Counted from the first letter of the stretch, positions 1-9,481 are shown. The stretch is 64,000 bases of DNA from an uncultured Draconibacterium sp. (GCF_963675585.1 NZ_OY776414.1:2459001-2523000), one strand, 5' to 3'. A program made the numbers and translations. Notes: a model not told the origin generated them from the sequence alone.

Positions 1-131
1 TTATCGGAATATTTCCCCACCCAGTCGATGTAATTATCGGGCAAATGTGTTTTACACTTCCCGCAATACACCAAATACTCCGAATCTACCGGATTAAAGT
101 GACCGCATCTGTCGCATTTCAAAAAATACAT
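1..131 (-). CDS. Zinc-ribbon protein, N-terminal part (runs off the window)
   Basis: The frame opens with ATG at 131-129 on the minus strand and stays open to base 1, giving 43 residues. It starts MYFLKCDRCG and later has YCGKC, so there are two CxxC pairs as in a small zinc ribbon. The rest of the gene lies outside the window. Short proteins with this kind of start are common and uncharacterised in Bacteroidota. No function can be assigned. The next gene on this strand starts upstream at 847, and its stop lies 26 bases before this ATG, so the two may be co-transcribed. Confidence 0.6.
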   Translation of the reverse strand, partial: MYFLKCDRCGHFNPVDSEYLVYCGKCKTHLPDNYIDWVGKYSD

Positions 132-157
132 ATTCTGCTTGGTTTAAGGGCAAACGT

Positions 158-847
158 TTAATCTTCGAATTTTATAGTATAACCCAGTGACAGACGGATA
201 ACGCGGTGTTTGTATTCTTCAATTTCATCTAGATATGCCACATTGGGAAGACCGTAATCGTAGGAAAGTGCAATATTAAAACCGCCGTCCATTAAAAAAC
301 CAATCTTTCCGGTCACTCCATAATCCAAACGTTTAAAGTCGTCTTCGGCTTCATCGCTACCCCAAACCGGCTCGCTGTTTGATGACTGTTCTGCACTGCC
401 CGATTGAAACGTAATATTTGAATTCCCGAATAAACCCAGTCCGACATAAGGACCGGCGCCAAAATAAATTTTATTTAAGGAACGGAAACGATAAATGTAT
501 TTCAGGTAAAGCGGAACGTCCATGTAATACATAGTGGTAGTATTTTTCAAAGTCAGAACATCGGTTTGCACATCCAGGTTAAATCCCTTTGAATCAAAAA
601 TAATTCCCGACTCTACTGAAAGTTCCTGCGACCGGTCCTTTTTTAACACATAATCGTAAAGAACACCGATATTCATACCAAACAACGTTTTATACGAGTC
701 TTCTATTTCGGTATAGGCATCTCCCTGCCTGAATGACATACTTGCTGCGTTGGCTCCTCCAAAGAAAGTTACCGAAGGATATTGTGCATAGGCCATTTGC
801 GTAAAAAACAGAACAAAAAGAATGGTTACAAATCGTGTTGGTTTCAT
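158..847 (-). CDS. Outer-membrane beta-barrel protein (PorT/OmpX-like fold)
   Basis: The protein has 229 residues when started at MKPTRF. This start is preferred over an upstream in-frame ATG at 943 because it gives a clean signal peptide (hydrophobic FVTILFVLFF, then AYAQ cleavage). The mature part alternates polar and aromatic residues in short strands (for example YMDVPLYLKYIYRF and YFGAGPYVGLGLFG). It ends in a strand with terminal aromatics (VIRLSLGYTIKF), as in small outer-membrane barrels of Bacteroidota. The probable location is the outer membrane. The ligand or role is unknown, and a general porin function should not be assumed. Confidence 0.72.
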   Translation of the reverse strand: MKPTRFVTILFVLFFTQMAYAQYPSVTFFGGANAASMSFRQGDAYTEIEDSYKTLFGMNIGVLYDYVLKKDRSQELSVESGIIFDSKGFNLDVQTDVLTLKNTTTMYYMDVPLYLKYIYRFRSLNKIYFGAGPYVGLGLFGNSNITFQSGSAEQSSNSEPVWGSDEAEDDFKRLDYGVTGKIGFLMDGGFNIALSYDYGLPNVAYLDEIEEYKHRVIRLSLGYTIKFED

Positions 848-1008
848 GATGTGTTTAATTAAATTTGCTTGTCGAAGATAAGCATAATTTAACAAAAAGA
901 AATCACCCCTGTGCCTGCAATACAGATCTTTTCCCAACTCCAAATTATCAGTGTCTGGTAAAAATATGCAGTTTGCTCACGTTGTCACAAATGACTGATT
1001 TGAGTACA

Positions 1009-1090
1009 GACCTTGAAACAAGTTCAAGGTGACGCCCTAAACTTTATCTGAAAACCGTTTGAAACGTCATGCTGAACTTGTTTCAGCAAC
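1009..1090. repeat. Inverted pair of a dispersed palindromic repeat
   Basis: Two arms, 1009-1034 and 1065-1089, carry the same motif in opposite orientation: a TGAACTTGTTTCA core flanked by CGTCA. The same family recurs at 43269-43291, 43489-43562 and 43706-43731. It behaves like a REP-type intergenic element. The remainder of the 848-1278 gap shows no other gene I can support. Confidence 0.6.
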
Positions 1091-1278
1091 TCTGCCATCG
1101 TCTCATTATGTCCGACTAAAATTGGGTGAACTCCCGGGATGACAGACTTCAAGGGTCGTTTTGACGTTGAGAGCTTTGGTTTTTCTTCGTGAGCATAGTA
1201 GATTGAAGCGAAAGAATCTTTTAGGTACAAATATTTAAATCGGACAAAATTGATTCTGAATGTTATTATTTTTGTAGC

Positions 1279-2082
1279 ATGAAAAAACAATCCTGTGTTT
1301 TAAAAATAGTTACCGGCCTGCTTTTCCTTCTATCCTGTGCCTCTGTTTTTGCAGCAGATCCGGCCAAAAAACCGGATTGGAACAACCGATATACAAACTC
1401 AGCGTATTCTTTTCATGTAGATTCCACACACCAGCTCAACTTCCGCTATGCCGATAAAAAACGTGGTTTCAAACCCTACATAGCCCCAACCGTTTTAATT
1501 GCCACCGGAACTGCTCTCCATTTCTCCGACATAAAATACAACTTTCACGACTGGGTGCAGGAAAACCATTCCTACTCGGGGAAAGCCGATGACTATTTGC
1601 GCTACGCCCCCCTGGTTGCCGTGTATTCGTTAAATGCTTTTGGCGTAAAAGGAAAAAACAATTTTGGAAACCGAAGCGCCCTCTTTCTAAAAGGATTTTT
1701 GCTGAACGATCTTATTGTGTACAATTTAAAATCGTGGACAGGTGTAGACCGGCCAAACGGAGGTGAACATTCCTTCCCCTCTGGTCACACTTCGGTAGCT
1801 TTTAACCTGGCTCATTTTATGCACAAAGAATACGGTGAACTAAGTCCGTGGTACAGCATTGGAGCCTATTCGTGTGCCACTGCAGTGGGAGTAATGCGGA
1901 TTGCAAAAGGAGCGCACTGGTTGTCGGATGTAGTTGCAGGTGCCGGCATAGGAATGTTATCTTCCGAGCTGGTTTACCTCACCCACTTGTACAAATGGGA
2001 CAAAGCCCACATAAAAAACCTCGACATTTTTCCGTTTCAAACAGGAAAGCAGAAAGGTTTGGCTTTGGTGTATACGTTCTAG
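1279..2082 (+). CDS. PAP2-family phosphatase, exported
   Basis: The protein has 267 residues, with an N-terminal signal peptide (VTGLLFLLSCASVFA). The three signature motifs of PAP2 acid phosphatases are present: KxxxxxxRP at 151-159, PSGH at 167-170, and RxxxxxHxxxD at 207-217 (H213 and D217). These residues form the vanadate-type phosphatase site. Members dephosphorylate lipid phosphates such as undecaprenyl pyrophosphate or phosphatidylglycerol phosphate. Substrate cannot be told from sequence. A link to lipid-carrier recycling near a polysaccharide locus is plausible but inferred. It stands alone on the plus strand between minus-strand genes. Confidence 0.87.
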   Translation: MKKQSCVLKIVTGLLFLLSCASVFAADPAKKPDWNNRYTNSAYSFHVDSTHQLNFRYADKKRGFKPYIAPTVLIATGTALHFSDIKYNFHDWVQENHSYSGKADDYLRYAPLVAVYSLNAFGVKGKNNFGNRSALFLKGFLLNDLIVYNLKSWTGVDRPNGGEHSFPSGHTSVAFNLAHFMHKEYGELSPWYSIGAYSCATAVGVMRIAKGAHWLSDVVAGAGIGMLSSELVYLTHLYKWDKAHIKNLDIFPFQTGKQKGLALVYTF

Positions 2083-2169
2083 TACCTCACAACCCAAACT
2101 CTGAACTCTGAACTCACCCTTACCTTATTCAACAATAAATTTTCAGAACAGGCTAGATACCTTTGGGAC

Positions 2170-2275
2170 GTATAAAAATTACGTGATTTCTATATGGCTA
2201 ACAATCCATCGGTCTTATTCTTCGACCTCCTCCTTTACAATGGAGGACATTCAGCTTTGTATTGGAGAAATGGTT
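2170..2275 (-). repeat. Degenerate inverted copy of the 13-copy capsule-locus element
   Basis: Read on the minus strand, this stretch aligns with the conserved core found at 14.98-22.2 kb. It has a TCCTCC...GGAGG hairpin, then GGTCGAAGAATAAGACCG, then the region around AATTACG. Mismatches are scattered throughout, and the ATG of the micro-ORF has become ATA. It lies in the 2083-2439 gap, which otherwise contains only an ACTCTGAACTCTGAACT run like those beside the other copies. Confidence 0.6.
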
Positions 2276-2439
2276 GCTAGTTGCTGGTTGGTTGTTTATC
2301 GTGAAAAGTGATACAGTATAAATAGTTTTATACTTTGAACTTTTTACTTAGTACTAACTAACTCATTACTTATCTCTAAACTCTATACTAAAAAACAACT
2401 TCTTCTCTATTTTTAATACGCTTTGTCGGATAATCGTAA

Positions 2440-3918
2440 TTATTTTGTCCACGGCAAATATGACTTCCGTGATCTTGCTTTTTCTTCCCTTTTTATAAAG
2501 GAGTAACACAACCCCATTTCCAATCCCATTCTATTCTCATCTGTATTTAACAAATCTCCCGTATATGCGACATGAATATCCAGAGCCACTTTTTTAGGAA
2601 CGTATTTTAAATAAAGTAAAAATGAAGTCTGTCGATGTTCCGGATCAAAAGGTTGCATTCTATCGCCCTTGTGCTCTATATAACTCAACTTTCCTGTCCA
2701 GTAAACTTGAGGAGACAATTGGCCCTTTACTCCGATATGATGTGCTATAAAACGGTTTGAGGCGGGCCCCAGACTGTAAGCATCCTTAACATTTAGTGGA
2801 GAAAAGAAAGGTGAGGCCATCATCATTTGTTGATAAGTTGCTCCTGAACGATAAATTCCATGCGAATAATAATGATCAGTATGATATGCTCTCCAACGTC
2901 CTAAATTTTCGTCATAAACGTGGGTGGTATCCTGCCATAAACTTTGCTGAGTGGTGTGTGTATATTCATACAAAATATGCGATATTACCTGATCTTTCTT
3001 TTTAAATTTTAGGTCAATCCCGATCAGATTATCAGGATAGTTTTCAAATCGCAAACCAGACATATCTTCAAAAGGATGACTAATATTGAGAGAAAGAGTA
3101 AAAGATGAAAAATCTCTAGTTAGTAAAAACTGATACGTACCATATTGGTTACCGGCCACATTTACCTGATCTGTTTCCAGGAAATTTTCATCCCCATGAG
3201 TTCCGGTTATGTAACGCAAATAATCACTGAAATCGTGAGGCAGCTCACCAATCTTTTCAGATTTTGACGTGCCACCCCACATGACAAAATGTTCCAGACC
3301 AGTATGTATTGCCAGGTTATCCGATAATTTTAAGCGAAAGTACAGCGATTTATGATGAAGGCGGGTTTTATCAACATAACGTTCGTCATTTAGAATGCCC
3401 TCTTCATATTCAGCTTTAAAAAAAATAAAATTGCCTAAAAAAGGAACCGGTTTATAATCGGCTATACGAAAACCTATGTTGGGATGTGGTCGTGCATTGC
3501 GACTACTTGCAAGATTTCCATTTGTTGAAGAAAGACCATCAAACTCCAGATCATCGGCATATAATCCGGCATTAAGCTCCCAATTTCTAATATTCAACTT
3601 AGCAAATAATTCATTGGCCTGATAATATGTTTCCTCATTACCAATACCACTAAGTAAATTGGCACCCAGAGCCACAAATGTAACTGATTCGGTAAATTCG
3701 TGTTTCCCCCAAAAACCAGCCTGTGTAAGATTTAAAATGGAGTTAGATTCTATCACCTTGCCATCCTGATTGGCCCACATCCAAAATGGCAACTGTTCTT
3801 CGGAAGATAAATAAGTTGTATTGGAAAGCGAAAGAGTAAGTCCAGCATTTGGATTTTGGCCTCCGACTTTCCTTGCAAAGAGAAAAACAAGAATTATGTA
3901 AAGAAGTGTTTTGTGCAC
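2440..3918 (-). CDS. Wzi-like capsule assembly outer-membrane protein
   Basis: The protein has 492 residues, with a signal peptide (LLYIILVFLFARKVGG) at the start. The body consists of many amphipathic strands with aromatic residues and ends in a strand-rich segment, consistent with an 18-strand Wzi-type barrel. The early motif EEQLPFWMWANQDG is typical of the Bacteroidota Wzi group (residues about 40-55). Wzi proteins anchor capsular polysaccharide at the cell surface in enterobacteria. In Bacteroidota the function is inferred. Its position about 6 kb from the export locus fits a role in surface glycan handling. Confidence 0.8.
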   Translation of the reverse strand: MHKTLLYIILVFLFARKVGGQNPNAGLTLSLSNTTYLSSEEQLPFWMWANQDGKVIESNSILNLTQAGFWGKHEFTESVTFVALGANLLSGIGNEETYYQANELFAKLNIRNWELNAGLYADDLEFDGLSSTNGNLASSRNARPHPNIGFRIADYKPVPFLGNFIFFKAEYEEGILNDERYVDKTRLHHKSLYFRLKLSDNLAIHTGLEHFVMWGGTSKSEKIGELPHDFSDYLRYITGTHGDENFLETDQVNVAGNQYGTYQFLLTRDFSSFTLSLNISHPFEDMSGLRFENYPDNLIGIDLKFKKKDQVISHILYEYTHTTQQSLWQDTTHVYDENLGRWRAYHTDHYYSHGIYRSGATYQQMMMASPFFSPLNVKDAYSLGPASNRFIAHHIGVKGQLSPQVYWTGKLSYIEHKGDRMQPFDPEHRQTSFLLYLKYVPKKVALDIHVAYTGDLLNTDENRMGLEMGLCYSFIKREEKARSRKSYLPWTK

Positions 3919-4125
3919 AGGTAAATCATTTGAATGTAAAATAAGTACATTTATGTGTAAGCGCCAAGTTTCAATCCCTAACTTTAGATCGTAACAGTAA
4001 AGAAGACCGGACTTATTTATGTTTAGAAATCTTCAGCCAATGAAAACAAGTTGAATTAATTTAAACAACATCCACTCAAAAATTATTTCACCAAAACATT
4101 GCACTTAATTTGGGGCTATTTTATA

Positions 4126-4503
4126 TCAAACAATCTCTCTAGTTTTACGATATCGTTTAAACAGATACAAAACAGCTACTCCGAGCGCAAATCCTGTTAT
4201 ATTATAGACAATATCAATCAGTTCAAAACTACGTTTCCCCTCGGTGATAAGGTGTTGTGCAAGCTCAAAAAGAACACTTAAAATACTCCAGACAATAAGT
4301 GTAATTTTAAACGAAGGCAGGCGGAATGCATTGTACGCCAGAATTGCCAGCACAAAGGCTCCAATAAAATGTTTGTGGTCGTTGTGGCAACAGGTAACAA
4401 TTATATTCCCTCGCAGCATTGAATGCGATGCCAGGGCTAAAAAGGCCAAGCCTGCTACCCACAACACCAAAACGATTTGATAAATTAGTCGACTGATATT
4501 CAA
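4126..4503 (-). CDS. VanZ-like small membrane protein
   Basis: The protein has 125 residues and about four hydrophobic segments (LIYQIVLVLWVAGLAFLAL, FIGAFVLAILAYNAF, ITLIVWSILSVLFELAQ, YNITGFALGVAVLYLF). The DHKHFIGAF and ELAQHLITEGRSFELIDIVYN-type patterns (here with KRSFEL) match the VanZ-like family. The biochemical role of this family is not known, although VanZ itself gives low-level teicoplanin resistance. There is no operon partner: the neighbours are 207 and 253 bases away. Confidence 0.78.
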   Translation of the reverse strand: MNISRLIYQIVLVLWVAGLAFLALASHSMLRGNIIVTCCHNDHKHFIGAFVLAILAYNAFRLPSFKITLIVWSILSVLFELAQHLITEGKRSFELIDIVYNITGFALGVAVLYLFKRYRKTREIV

Positions 4504-4611
4504 AATTCTGGTTCTATTATCGTATTAACGGTTAAAATCCTGCGCTTCCATTACAGTTACTTTAGTTTCTATAAACTTTGAAATTTTAAAAGACCGGAGT
4601 CAGAAGTTTGG

Positions 4612-4666
4612 AGACCGAAGAAAGAATTAGGTTAAGGCTTTTTCTTCCGTCTTCGGGCTTCGGTCT
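4612..4666. repeat. Inverted repeat in the 4504-4756 gap
   Basis: Arms AGACCGAAG (4612-4620) and CTTCGGTCT (4658-4666) are exact reverse complements around a 37-base loop. The loop itself contains CTTCGGG/CTTCGG repeats. It lies downstream of the minus-strand gene at 4757. No T-tract follows, so a terminator role is doubtful. Confidence 0.4.
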
Positions 4667-4756
4667 TCTGGGCAACACCGTTCTTTTTAACGAATTTCAT
4701 TTGAATCCGAAACTTTCTATTTTTAATGCATAGTGGTTTATTTGTTCGCTTTTATT

Positions 4757-7700
4757 TCAGAGTTCATCCCAGTCGCAAAGTTCGTTGATGTAATCGGCAG
4801 AACCGTCACGCAGCCATCCGTCGAGCTGCGATACTTCTTTTAATTGTTGCCCTCGTCGCCGGGGTACATGTATGTATTCAGCATTTAATCCCGGCAAAGT
4901 GGTCATATCGCCCCACAATTTTTCGAATTGGGTAATTGGGTAGATATCCTCCTGACCTTTGCCCCAGCGTTTTTTTACTTCTTTCAGAGTAATATATGTT
5001 GGCATTTGCTGCGCAATTTTCATAATGTTTGAGCGCACTTTTTCCGTGTTTTGCAAATCGTCCCGGTTAAGATTGAACGATTTTAACAAAGGATCAATTG
5101 AAATCCAAAATGTCCCGGAATTGTAATAACTCAGGTTAAATTCAATTTTTTCGTTGGGCAGACTCAGGCCTTCCACCAACTGCAATTTGTTGTTTATGGC
5201 AGCCAGTCCACCACCGCGATCGTCGAGCCAGCGCGAAATGACTTCCACAGATAGCGCATTATTGTTGTGAATGTGATTTCCCAACAGCATTGGATCGGCA
5301 TTGGCCCCCAGGGTGTCGATATTGTGCAATAGCAAATATTTCAGATTTGGATTTTTTTCCAGCAATTGCTTCAATGTTCCGTTCAACATCAAATTCGGAA
5401 TTTCGAACCAGTGTCCTACCGGATGAATACATTGTTGTGGCAAATTGTCGGTATAATCTTCGCCTTCGCCATTACTTTTTGCCCAGCCAATCAACGCACT
5501 GTGTAAACTTTCTTTCATTTTCTGAGCCTGCTCATCCAGTATCTGTTGCGAAAGCTCTTCCCAGTAAAAGCGCAAATCACGCTCAGTAGGATAAAGACGC
5601 AGCCCGATAAATTGCCCGGAAGAAAGATAAACAGGCACTTTTTCGCTCTTTACATTGCTTTTCAGGTACGAACTAATCGGTTCGTGGGTGAGGTAGCTGG
5701 TTGTAAAAATATGAGGAATTGTGGCGGAATTGTTTTTGGCAATTTTGTTGTTTTTGGCCAGATGAATTTCGAGAAAATTGCGGTGAATGCCTGAAAATTT
5801 GGAGAATGGATGCAGCGATTTTACTACACCTGCACCTTTGGTCCATCGGCTTCCAACTCCACCAGCCATGGTAACAATAGCCAGTTCGCCATTTTGCAAC
5901 GCTTTTTGTCCGGTAGCAAGCAGCTGTTCTTTATGCTCAAGCTCCGTTTCTTCTATATTTTTTGCCTTCGAGTCATCTATCTTAACATCGGCGCGCAGGC
6001 GGTTGTGCGCCAGTCCGATTTTACCCGATTTTAAAGCTCCCTTTATTTCTTCGTGAAAAACAGAATTAAAACCATTGCTATCGAGCAACTCCTTTAAATT
6101 TTGATGTTGTTGCGTTGTGCTGCTCGAATCTGGTATCATCCGATCGAATAAACCCGAAACGAATAAGCCATACGATCCATTCATTTTATGAGAATGCGAT
6201 AATACCTCCAGTTCATTTCGCTGGCATCTGGACAGCTGATTCATTTCTTTTTTCAAAATGGAAGGCAGCAGCAACGTGTAGTATTTTATGGGGAATAATG
6301 CTTTTTCTCCGGTTTTTAACTGGGCAAATGTTCCGTTCTCGTTGATTTTAAAATCATAAACCACCGGATTCATAGCAAAAGGAACAGCATATTCCATTTC
6401 TTTTTTAATGCCAAGCATGGTTTTTAAAAGCCAGTTTTGGGCTTCCTGTTTTACTTCCGGAGCAAACATAAATCCCATACCTCCGCCCGACATACCGCCC
6501 ATCATCCAAAATCCCCAAAACTTATTGCCATAGGCGGCTTTGGTTTTTTGAATGATTTTTTCGGTATACGCCGTGGTCGCCCAGGGAATTATATCCTGAA
6601 TTGGGCCATCAAAATTTTTCTGAGTTAACTCTCCTAACTTTTGGATGTCTCCCTTTTCCAGCTGTGCTACAATCTGGTCAAAAAGTTCCAGGGCTTCCTT
6701 TCGGGCTTTCCACTCTTTTTCAGAACGCAGAAGGTATTTTTCGGTTACCATTTCCAGAATTGGCCCAACGTCCTGCGCCATTCCTCCATGAACCATTACC
6801 AGAGAATCCTGCAATTTTTTACGGGTTTCCATACTCACCGAATCATGTGTTAGGATGGTATGTTGCGGTAAAAGTTTCCCTTTGCTCACCTTAAATTCAG
6901 GATCGCCGTTTTGTGCCTTGCTTCCCTTAATGGTTTTTATGCCGGGCCAAACTCCTCCCGAATCCTGCCAGCCACCACCTGAGCCGCCAATCCATTCACC
7001 TAAAATGGCTTTTGCCGCCACCAGACGACGTTCGTCTTCTTCAAGACTTCCCTCGAGTTTTTCGGTTTGGCCGGTTGCCCGCATACAGAGTGAAATCAAA
7101 GAGGCAAGTAAATTGGTAGAAACCGCCAGTCGCGAGCCCTTTGGAATGTTATTTACCTGGCTCACAAGTTCGAGTCCAAGCCCGGGGCCAACAAGCCGGT
7201 CGAGTAAAACCGATACCGGTAAATCCACGCCTTCCATTGCCGGCGGTACAATACCTGAAGCAATTAGAGCTGCTTTTAGCAATCCCAGATAATCTTTTGC
7301 AAAATCGAATATTTCAGGAAGATAACGAATGTCAGCACTGGCTTCCAAATCGGTACTCACCAGTCGGATTACGGGCTGGTCGATTACACGAAGCCCTGTT
7401 TGTATAGGTGGAACAGGTGTTTCCGACGATCCGGACACACATAAGTCAACTGAAATGTTTAATACTTTTGCCCCCTCGGGATAATCCATTCCCAGGAAGA
7501 AGATATCACTCCAGCAACTGTGCGACAAATCCATTCGCACGGGTGTTTTTTCGGATAACAAAGGGTAAAGGCCTGTTTTTTTATCCGGAGTTAAAAGTGC
7601 TTTCTGAAATTTTAGCGGATGATCTTCGGGGTGGCCGATACGAAACATCCAGCTGTTTCCGGGTGTGGTACGAACACTCTTTTTAACCTGATCGGCCAGT

Positions 7701-8083
7701 GTTTGAAAAGCGAGCTTATGGTATGCATCGGATAAGGCACTGGATAATCCTTCGTTTACTCCTTTATTTTGCTGAACCGCCAGTAAAGCTTCAATTGCCT
7801 CTTCAAACCTGCGATTCAGAATGTGTTCGTAGGCCGAAAACGGAATAATGGCATCGCGGTTTATGTCGGAATAAGAAGGAATGTAAAAACGATGTATGGC
7901 ATAAAGGAAAAATAAGGCCCGAACCTTGTGGTATAAATTTTGGCTATCGTTACGAAACATTTCCAGGGCAGCACATTCATCCAATAAAAATTCGATGCTC
8001 TTCCCTTCACATACCGATTCCAACGATTGGTTTTTTATTTCTGCCTGCTCCGATGTTATGATATCGATTAAAGTACTTCCCAT
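4757..8083 (-). CDS. Bifunctional GHMP sugar kinase / UDP-sugar pyrophosphorylase fusion
   Basis: The protein has 1108 residues. The N-terminal half carries GHMP-kinase hallmarks: PVRMDLSHSCWSD (181-193, substrate loop), GSRLAVSTN (316-324, a diverged ATP loop), GGSGGGWQDSGG (366-377, as in fucokinases) and a glycine-rich third motif MSGGGMGFMF (531-540). The C-terminal part has the UDPGP nucleotide motif VTMAGGVGSRWTKG (737-750) and a conserved HNIDTLGA region. It would therefore phosphorylate a sugar at C1 and couple the product to a nucleotide. Domain order is kinase then pyrophosphorylase, the reverse of Fkp. Sugar and nucleotide specificity are unknown. It overlaps the upstream gene by one base (TAATG), suggesting translational coupling. 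Confidence 0.75.
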   Translation of the reverse strand: MGSTLIDIITSEQAEIKNQSLESVCEGKSIEFLLDECAALEMFRNDSQNLYHKVRALFFLYAIHRFYIPSYSDINRDAIIPFSAYEHILNRRFEEAIEALLAVQQNKGVNEGLSSALSDAYHKLAFQTLADQVKKSVRTTPGNSWMFRIGHPEDHPLKFQKALLTPDKKTGLYPLLSEKTPVRMDLSHSCWSDIFFLGMDYPEGAKVLNISVDLCVSGSSETPVPPIQTGLRVIDQPVIRLVSTDLEASADIRYLPEIFDFAKDYLGLLKAALIASGIVPPAMEGVDLPVSVLLDRLVGPGLGLELVSQVNNIPKGSRLAVSTNLLASLISLCMRATGQTEKLEGSLEEDERRLVAAKAILGEWIGGSGGGWQDSGGVWPGIKTIKGSKAQNGDPEFKVSKGKLLPQHTILTHDSVSMETRKKLQDSLVMVHGGMAQDVGPILEMVTEKYLLRSEKEWKARKEALELFDQIVAQLEKGDIQKLGELTQKNFDGPIQDIIPWATTAYTEKIIQKTKAAYGNKFWGFWMMGGMSGGGMGFMFAPEVKQEAQNWLLKTMLGIKKEMEYAVPFAMNPVVYDFKINENGTFAQLKTGEKALFPIKYYTLLLPSILKKEMNQLSRCQRNELEVLSHSHKMNGSYGLFVSGLFDRMIPDSSSTTQQHQNLKELLDSNGFNSVFHEEIKGALKSGKIGLAHNRLRADVKIDDSKAKNIEETELEHKEQLLATGQKALQNGELAIVTMAGGVGSRWTKGAGVVKSLHPFSKFSGIHRNFLEIHLAKNNKIAKNNSATIPHIFTTSYLTHEPISSYLKSNVKSEKVPVYLSSGQFIGLRLYPTERDLRFYWEELSQQILDEQAQKMKESLHSALIGWAKSNGEGEDYTDNLPQQCIHPVGHWFEIPNLMLNGTLKQLLEKNPNLKYLLLHNIDTLGANADPMLLGNHIHNNNALSVEVISRWLDDRGGGLAAINNKLQLVEGLSLPNEKIEFNLSYYNSGTFWISIDPLLKSFNLNRDDLQNTEKVRSNIMKIAQQMPTYITLKEVKKRWGKGQEDIYPITQFEKLWGDMTTLPGLNAEYIHVPRRRGQQLKEVSQLDGWLRDGSADYINELCDWDEL

Positions 8084-8946
8084 TAGCTTACTCCTTTATT
8101 TTTCAGATCTTTTTCAACAAAAAACTGCAGTAATTCCGACATCAGATAGTCACGGTCCTGCCCCGAAAGAGACAGAGCCAGTTGCGCTTTTAACAGTCCG
8201 TAATCCAGACCAATATCGTAGCGAATGTTGTTTTGTTCAATGGCGAGGTATTTGCTTTTCTGCGCCAAATCATTTAAGGATTCACTTAATCCGAGTTTTT
8301 CATCGGGAAATTCTTTTGCCCTTTTTTCGAGTAGCTCGAGTAATACCGGGGTAAAAACATGCATACCGTAAAAACACAAATAGTAACCGGCACGTAAACC
8401 CGACACCATTAAGTTCTGCTCTGCATAGGTAGGTGTTGGTTTTTCTTTTACTTTTTTTATCTGAAAAATATTGGTGTCGCCTTGTATTCGTTCTGCTTTA
8501 ATTGTACCGTAGTTCCCAATGGCATTTTCGCGCGTGGGTTGCACGGTAGAAATGGAGCAGTTTTGTTTTTCTGCCATTTCAACCAATTGTTTGGTTACAT
8601 TATCGCCTGACCGGTTCACGTATAAATGGTCGCCTACCAAATGCAAAAAAGGCTGATTGTTTATAAATTCAGCACCCGACAAAAGTGCATGCCCGTATCC
8701 CTTTTTTTCGCTTTGTGGGATAAACTGAACGCCGGAAATGCTACTTGCCTCAATCACTTCTTCAAAACGATTTACATCGGCTTTTTGCACAACGATTCCA
8801 ATTTCTTCAATGCCTGCCGACTGTATTTCGTTGACAAGGATTTCCAGAACTGTTCTTTTTTTTCTGTCTTTATCGATTAAGGTTTGCAGAGGAAGTTCAC
8901 GTTGGCTGGGACCAGCAGCGGTAATCAGGGCTTTTTTTATTTTCAT
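8083..8946 (-). CDS. Sugar-phosphate nucleotidyltransferase, GalU-like
   Basis: The protein has 287 residues and is a single nucleotidyltransferase domain of Rossmann type. The N-terminal nucleotide-binding loop reads ALITAAGPSQRELPLQ (6-21), a variant of the usual AAGxGTRxxP, so the canonical GTR is replaced. LVGDHLY (about 98-104) supplies the metal-binding aspartate. The family joins a sugar-1-phosphate to UTP or another NTP. The altered loop and the missing K in the PK position make exact activity uncertain. It is the first gene of a two-gene unit with the kinase/pyrophosphorylase fusion (TAATG overlap), and both probably act on the same sugar pathway. Confidence 0.78.
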   Translation of the reverse strand: MKIKKALITAAGPSQRELPLQTLIDKDRKKRTVLEILVNEIQSAGIEEIGIVVQKADVNRFEEVIEASSISGVQFIPQSEKKGYGHALLSGAEFINNQPFLHLVGDHLYVNRSGDNVTKQLVEMAEKQNCSISTVQPTRENAIGNYGTIKAERIQGDTNIFQIKKVKEKPTPTYAEQNLMVSGLRAGYYLCFYGMHVFTPVLLELLEKRAKEFPDEKLGLSESLNDLAQKSKYLAIEQNNIRYDIGLDYGLLKAQLALSLSGQDRDYLMSELLQFFVEKDLKNKGVS

Positions 8947-9072
8947 ATTTCGCGATAGGTTTATTGAATGTTTGCCCTAAAAATAGGCATAAATTTGGTG
9001 TTGTAGCAAAGTGTAGGGATGAAATTGCTTGCTCAAAAGGATGATTGTTTGGGGTGAAATTGCTGAATACGG

Positions 9073-9240
9073 GATTGTGGGTTAGTAGTTAGTGGGGTAG
9101 TAGTCAGTGGTCAGTGGTTATTAGTTAGTAGTTATTGGTCATTGGTCATTGGTCATTGGACATTGGTCATTAGTAAGTAGTTGGTGGTTGGTAGTCAGTA
9201 GTCAGTAGTCAGTAGTCAATGGTCAGTAGGAAGTCTTGTG
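9073..9240. repeat. Degenerate heptamer tandem repeats (GTCAGTA/GTCATTG family)
   Basis: The stretch is a run of 7-base units of the form GTMRKTR such as GTCAGTA, GTCATTG and GTTAGTA, with no codon structure. It lies in the 909-base gap 8947-9855 between the divergent GalU-like gene and the UpxY gene. Similar heptamer arrays (STRRs) are known from cyanobacteria, and the resemblance is in form only. Confidence 0.65.
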
Positions 9241-9289
9241 GCAAATACAGGTTACTTGATTCTTGTTACTCGATACTTGATGCTCTCTA

Positions 9290-9317
9290 CTCACTCACTC
9301 ACTCACTCACTCACTCA
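9290..9317. repeat. CTCA tetranucleotide microsatellite, 7 copies
   Basis: Seven perfect CTCA units follow a TGCTCTCTA stretch. The tract is non-coding and about 500 bases upstream of the UpxY promoter. Perfect short tandem repeats of this length can change copy number by slippage. Confidence 0.8.
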
Positions 9318-9481
9318 TTCACAACTTTCCACACTCTCTCATTTGCTCAACCAATTTTGTCATCTCGACGAAAAATGAGGAGAGATCTGTTCTTGAGTTC
9401 ACGGATTTCATGGATAATTTACCCCTAAATTCCCTAAAGGGAGCTTAATCTTGTGCGAGGAATAGTTACCGGTTGCATGAT

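Noticed and set aside
1024-1290. Minus-strand open frame of 88 codons
   Set aside because: It runs through the inverted REP-type repeat and overlaps the start of the PAP2 gene. No protein features were seen.
5290-7686. Plus-strand frames opposite the kinase/pyrophosphorylase fusion
   Set aside because: They are shadow frames of a well-supported minus-strand gene.
9219-9428. Open frame of 69 codons in the microsatellite region
   Set aside because: It is made of the CTCA tract and heptamers (SLTHSLTHS), with no coding character.
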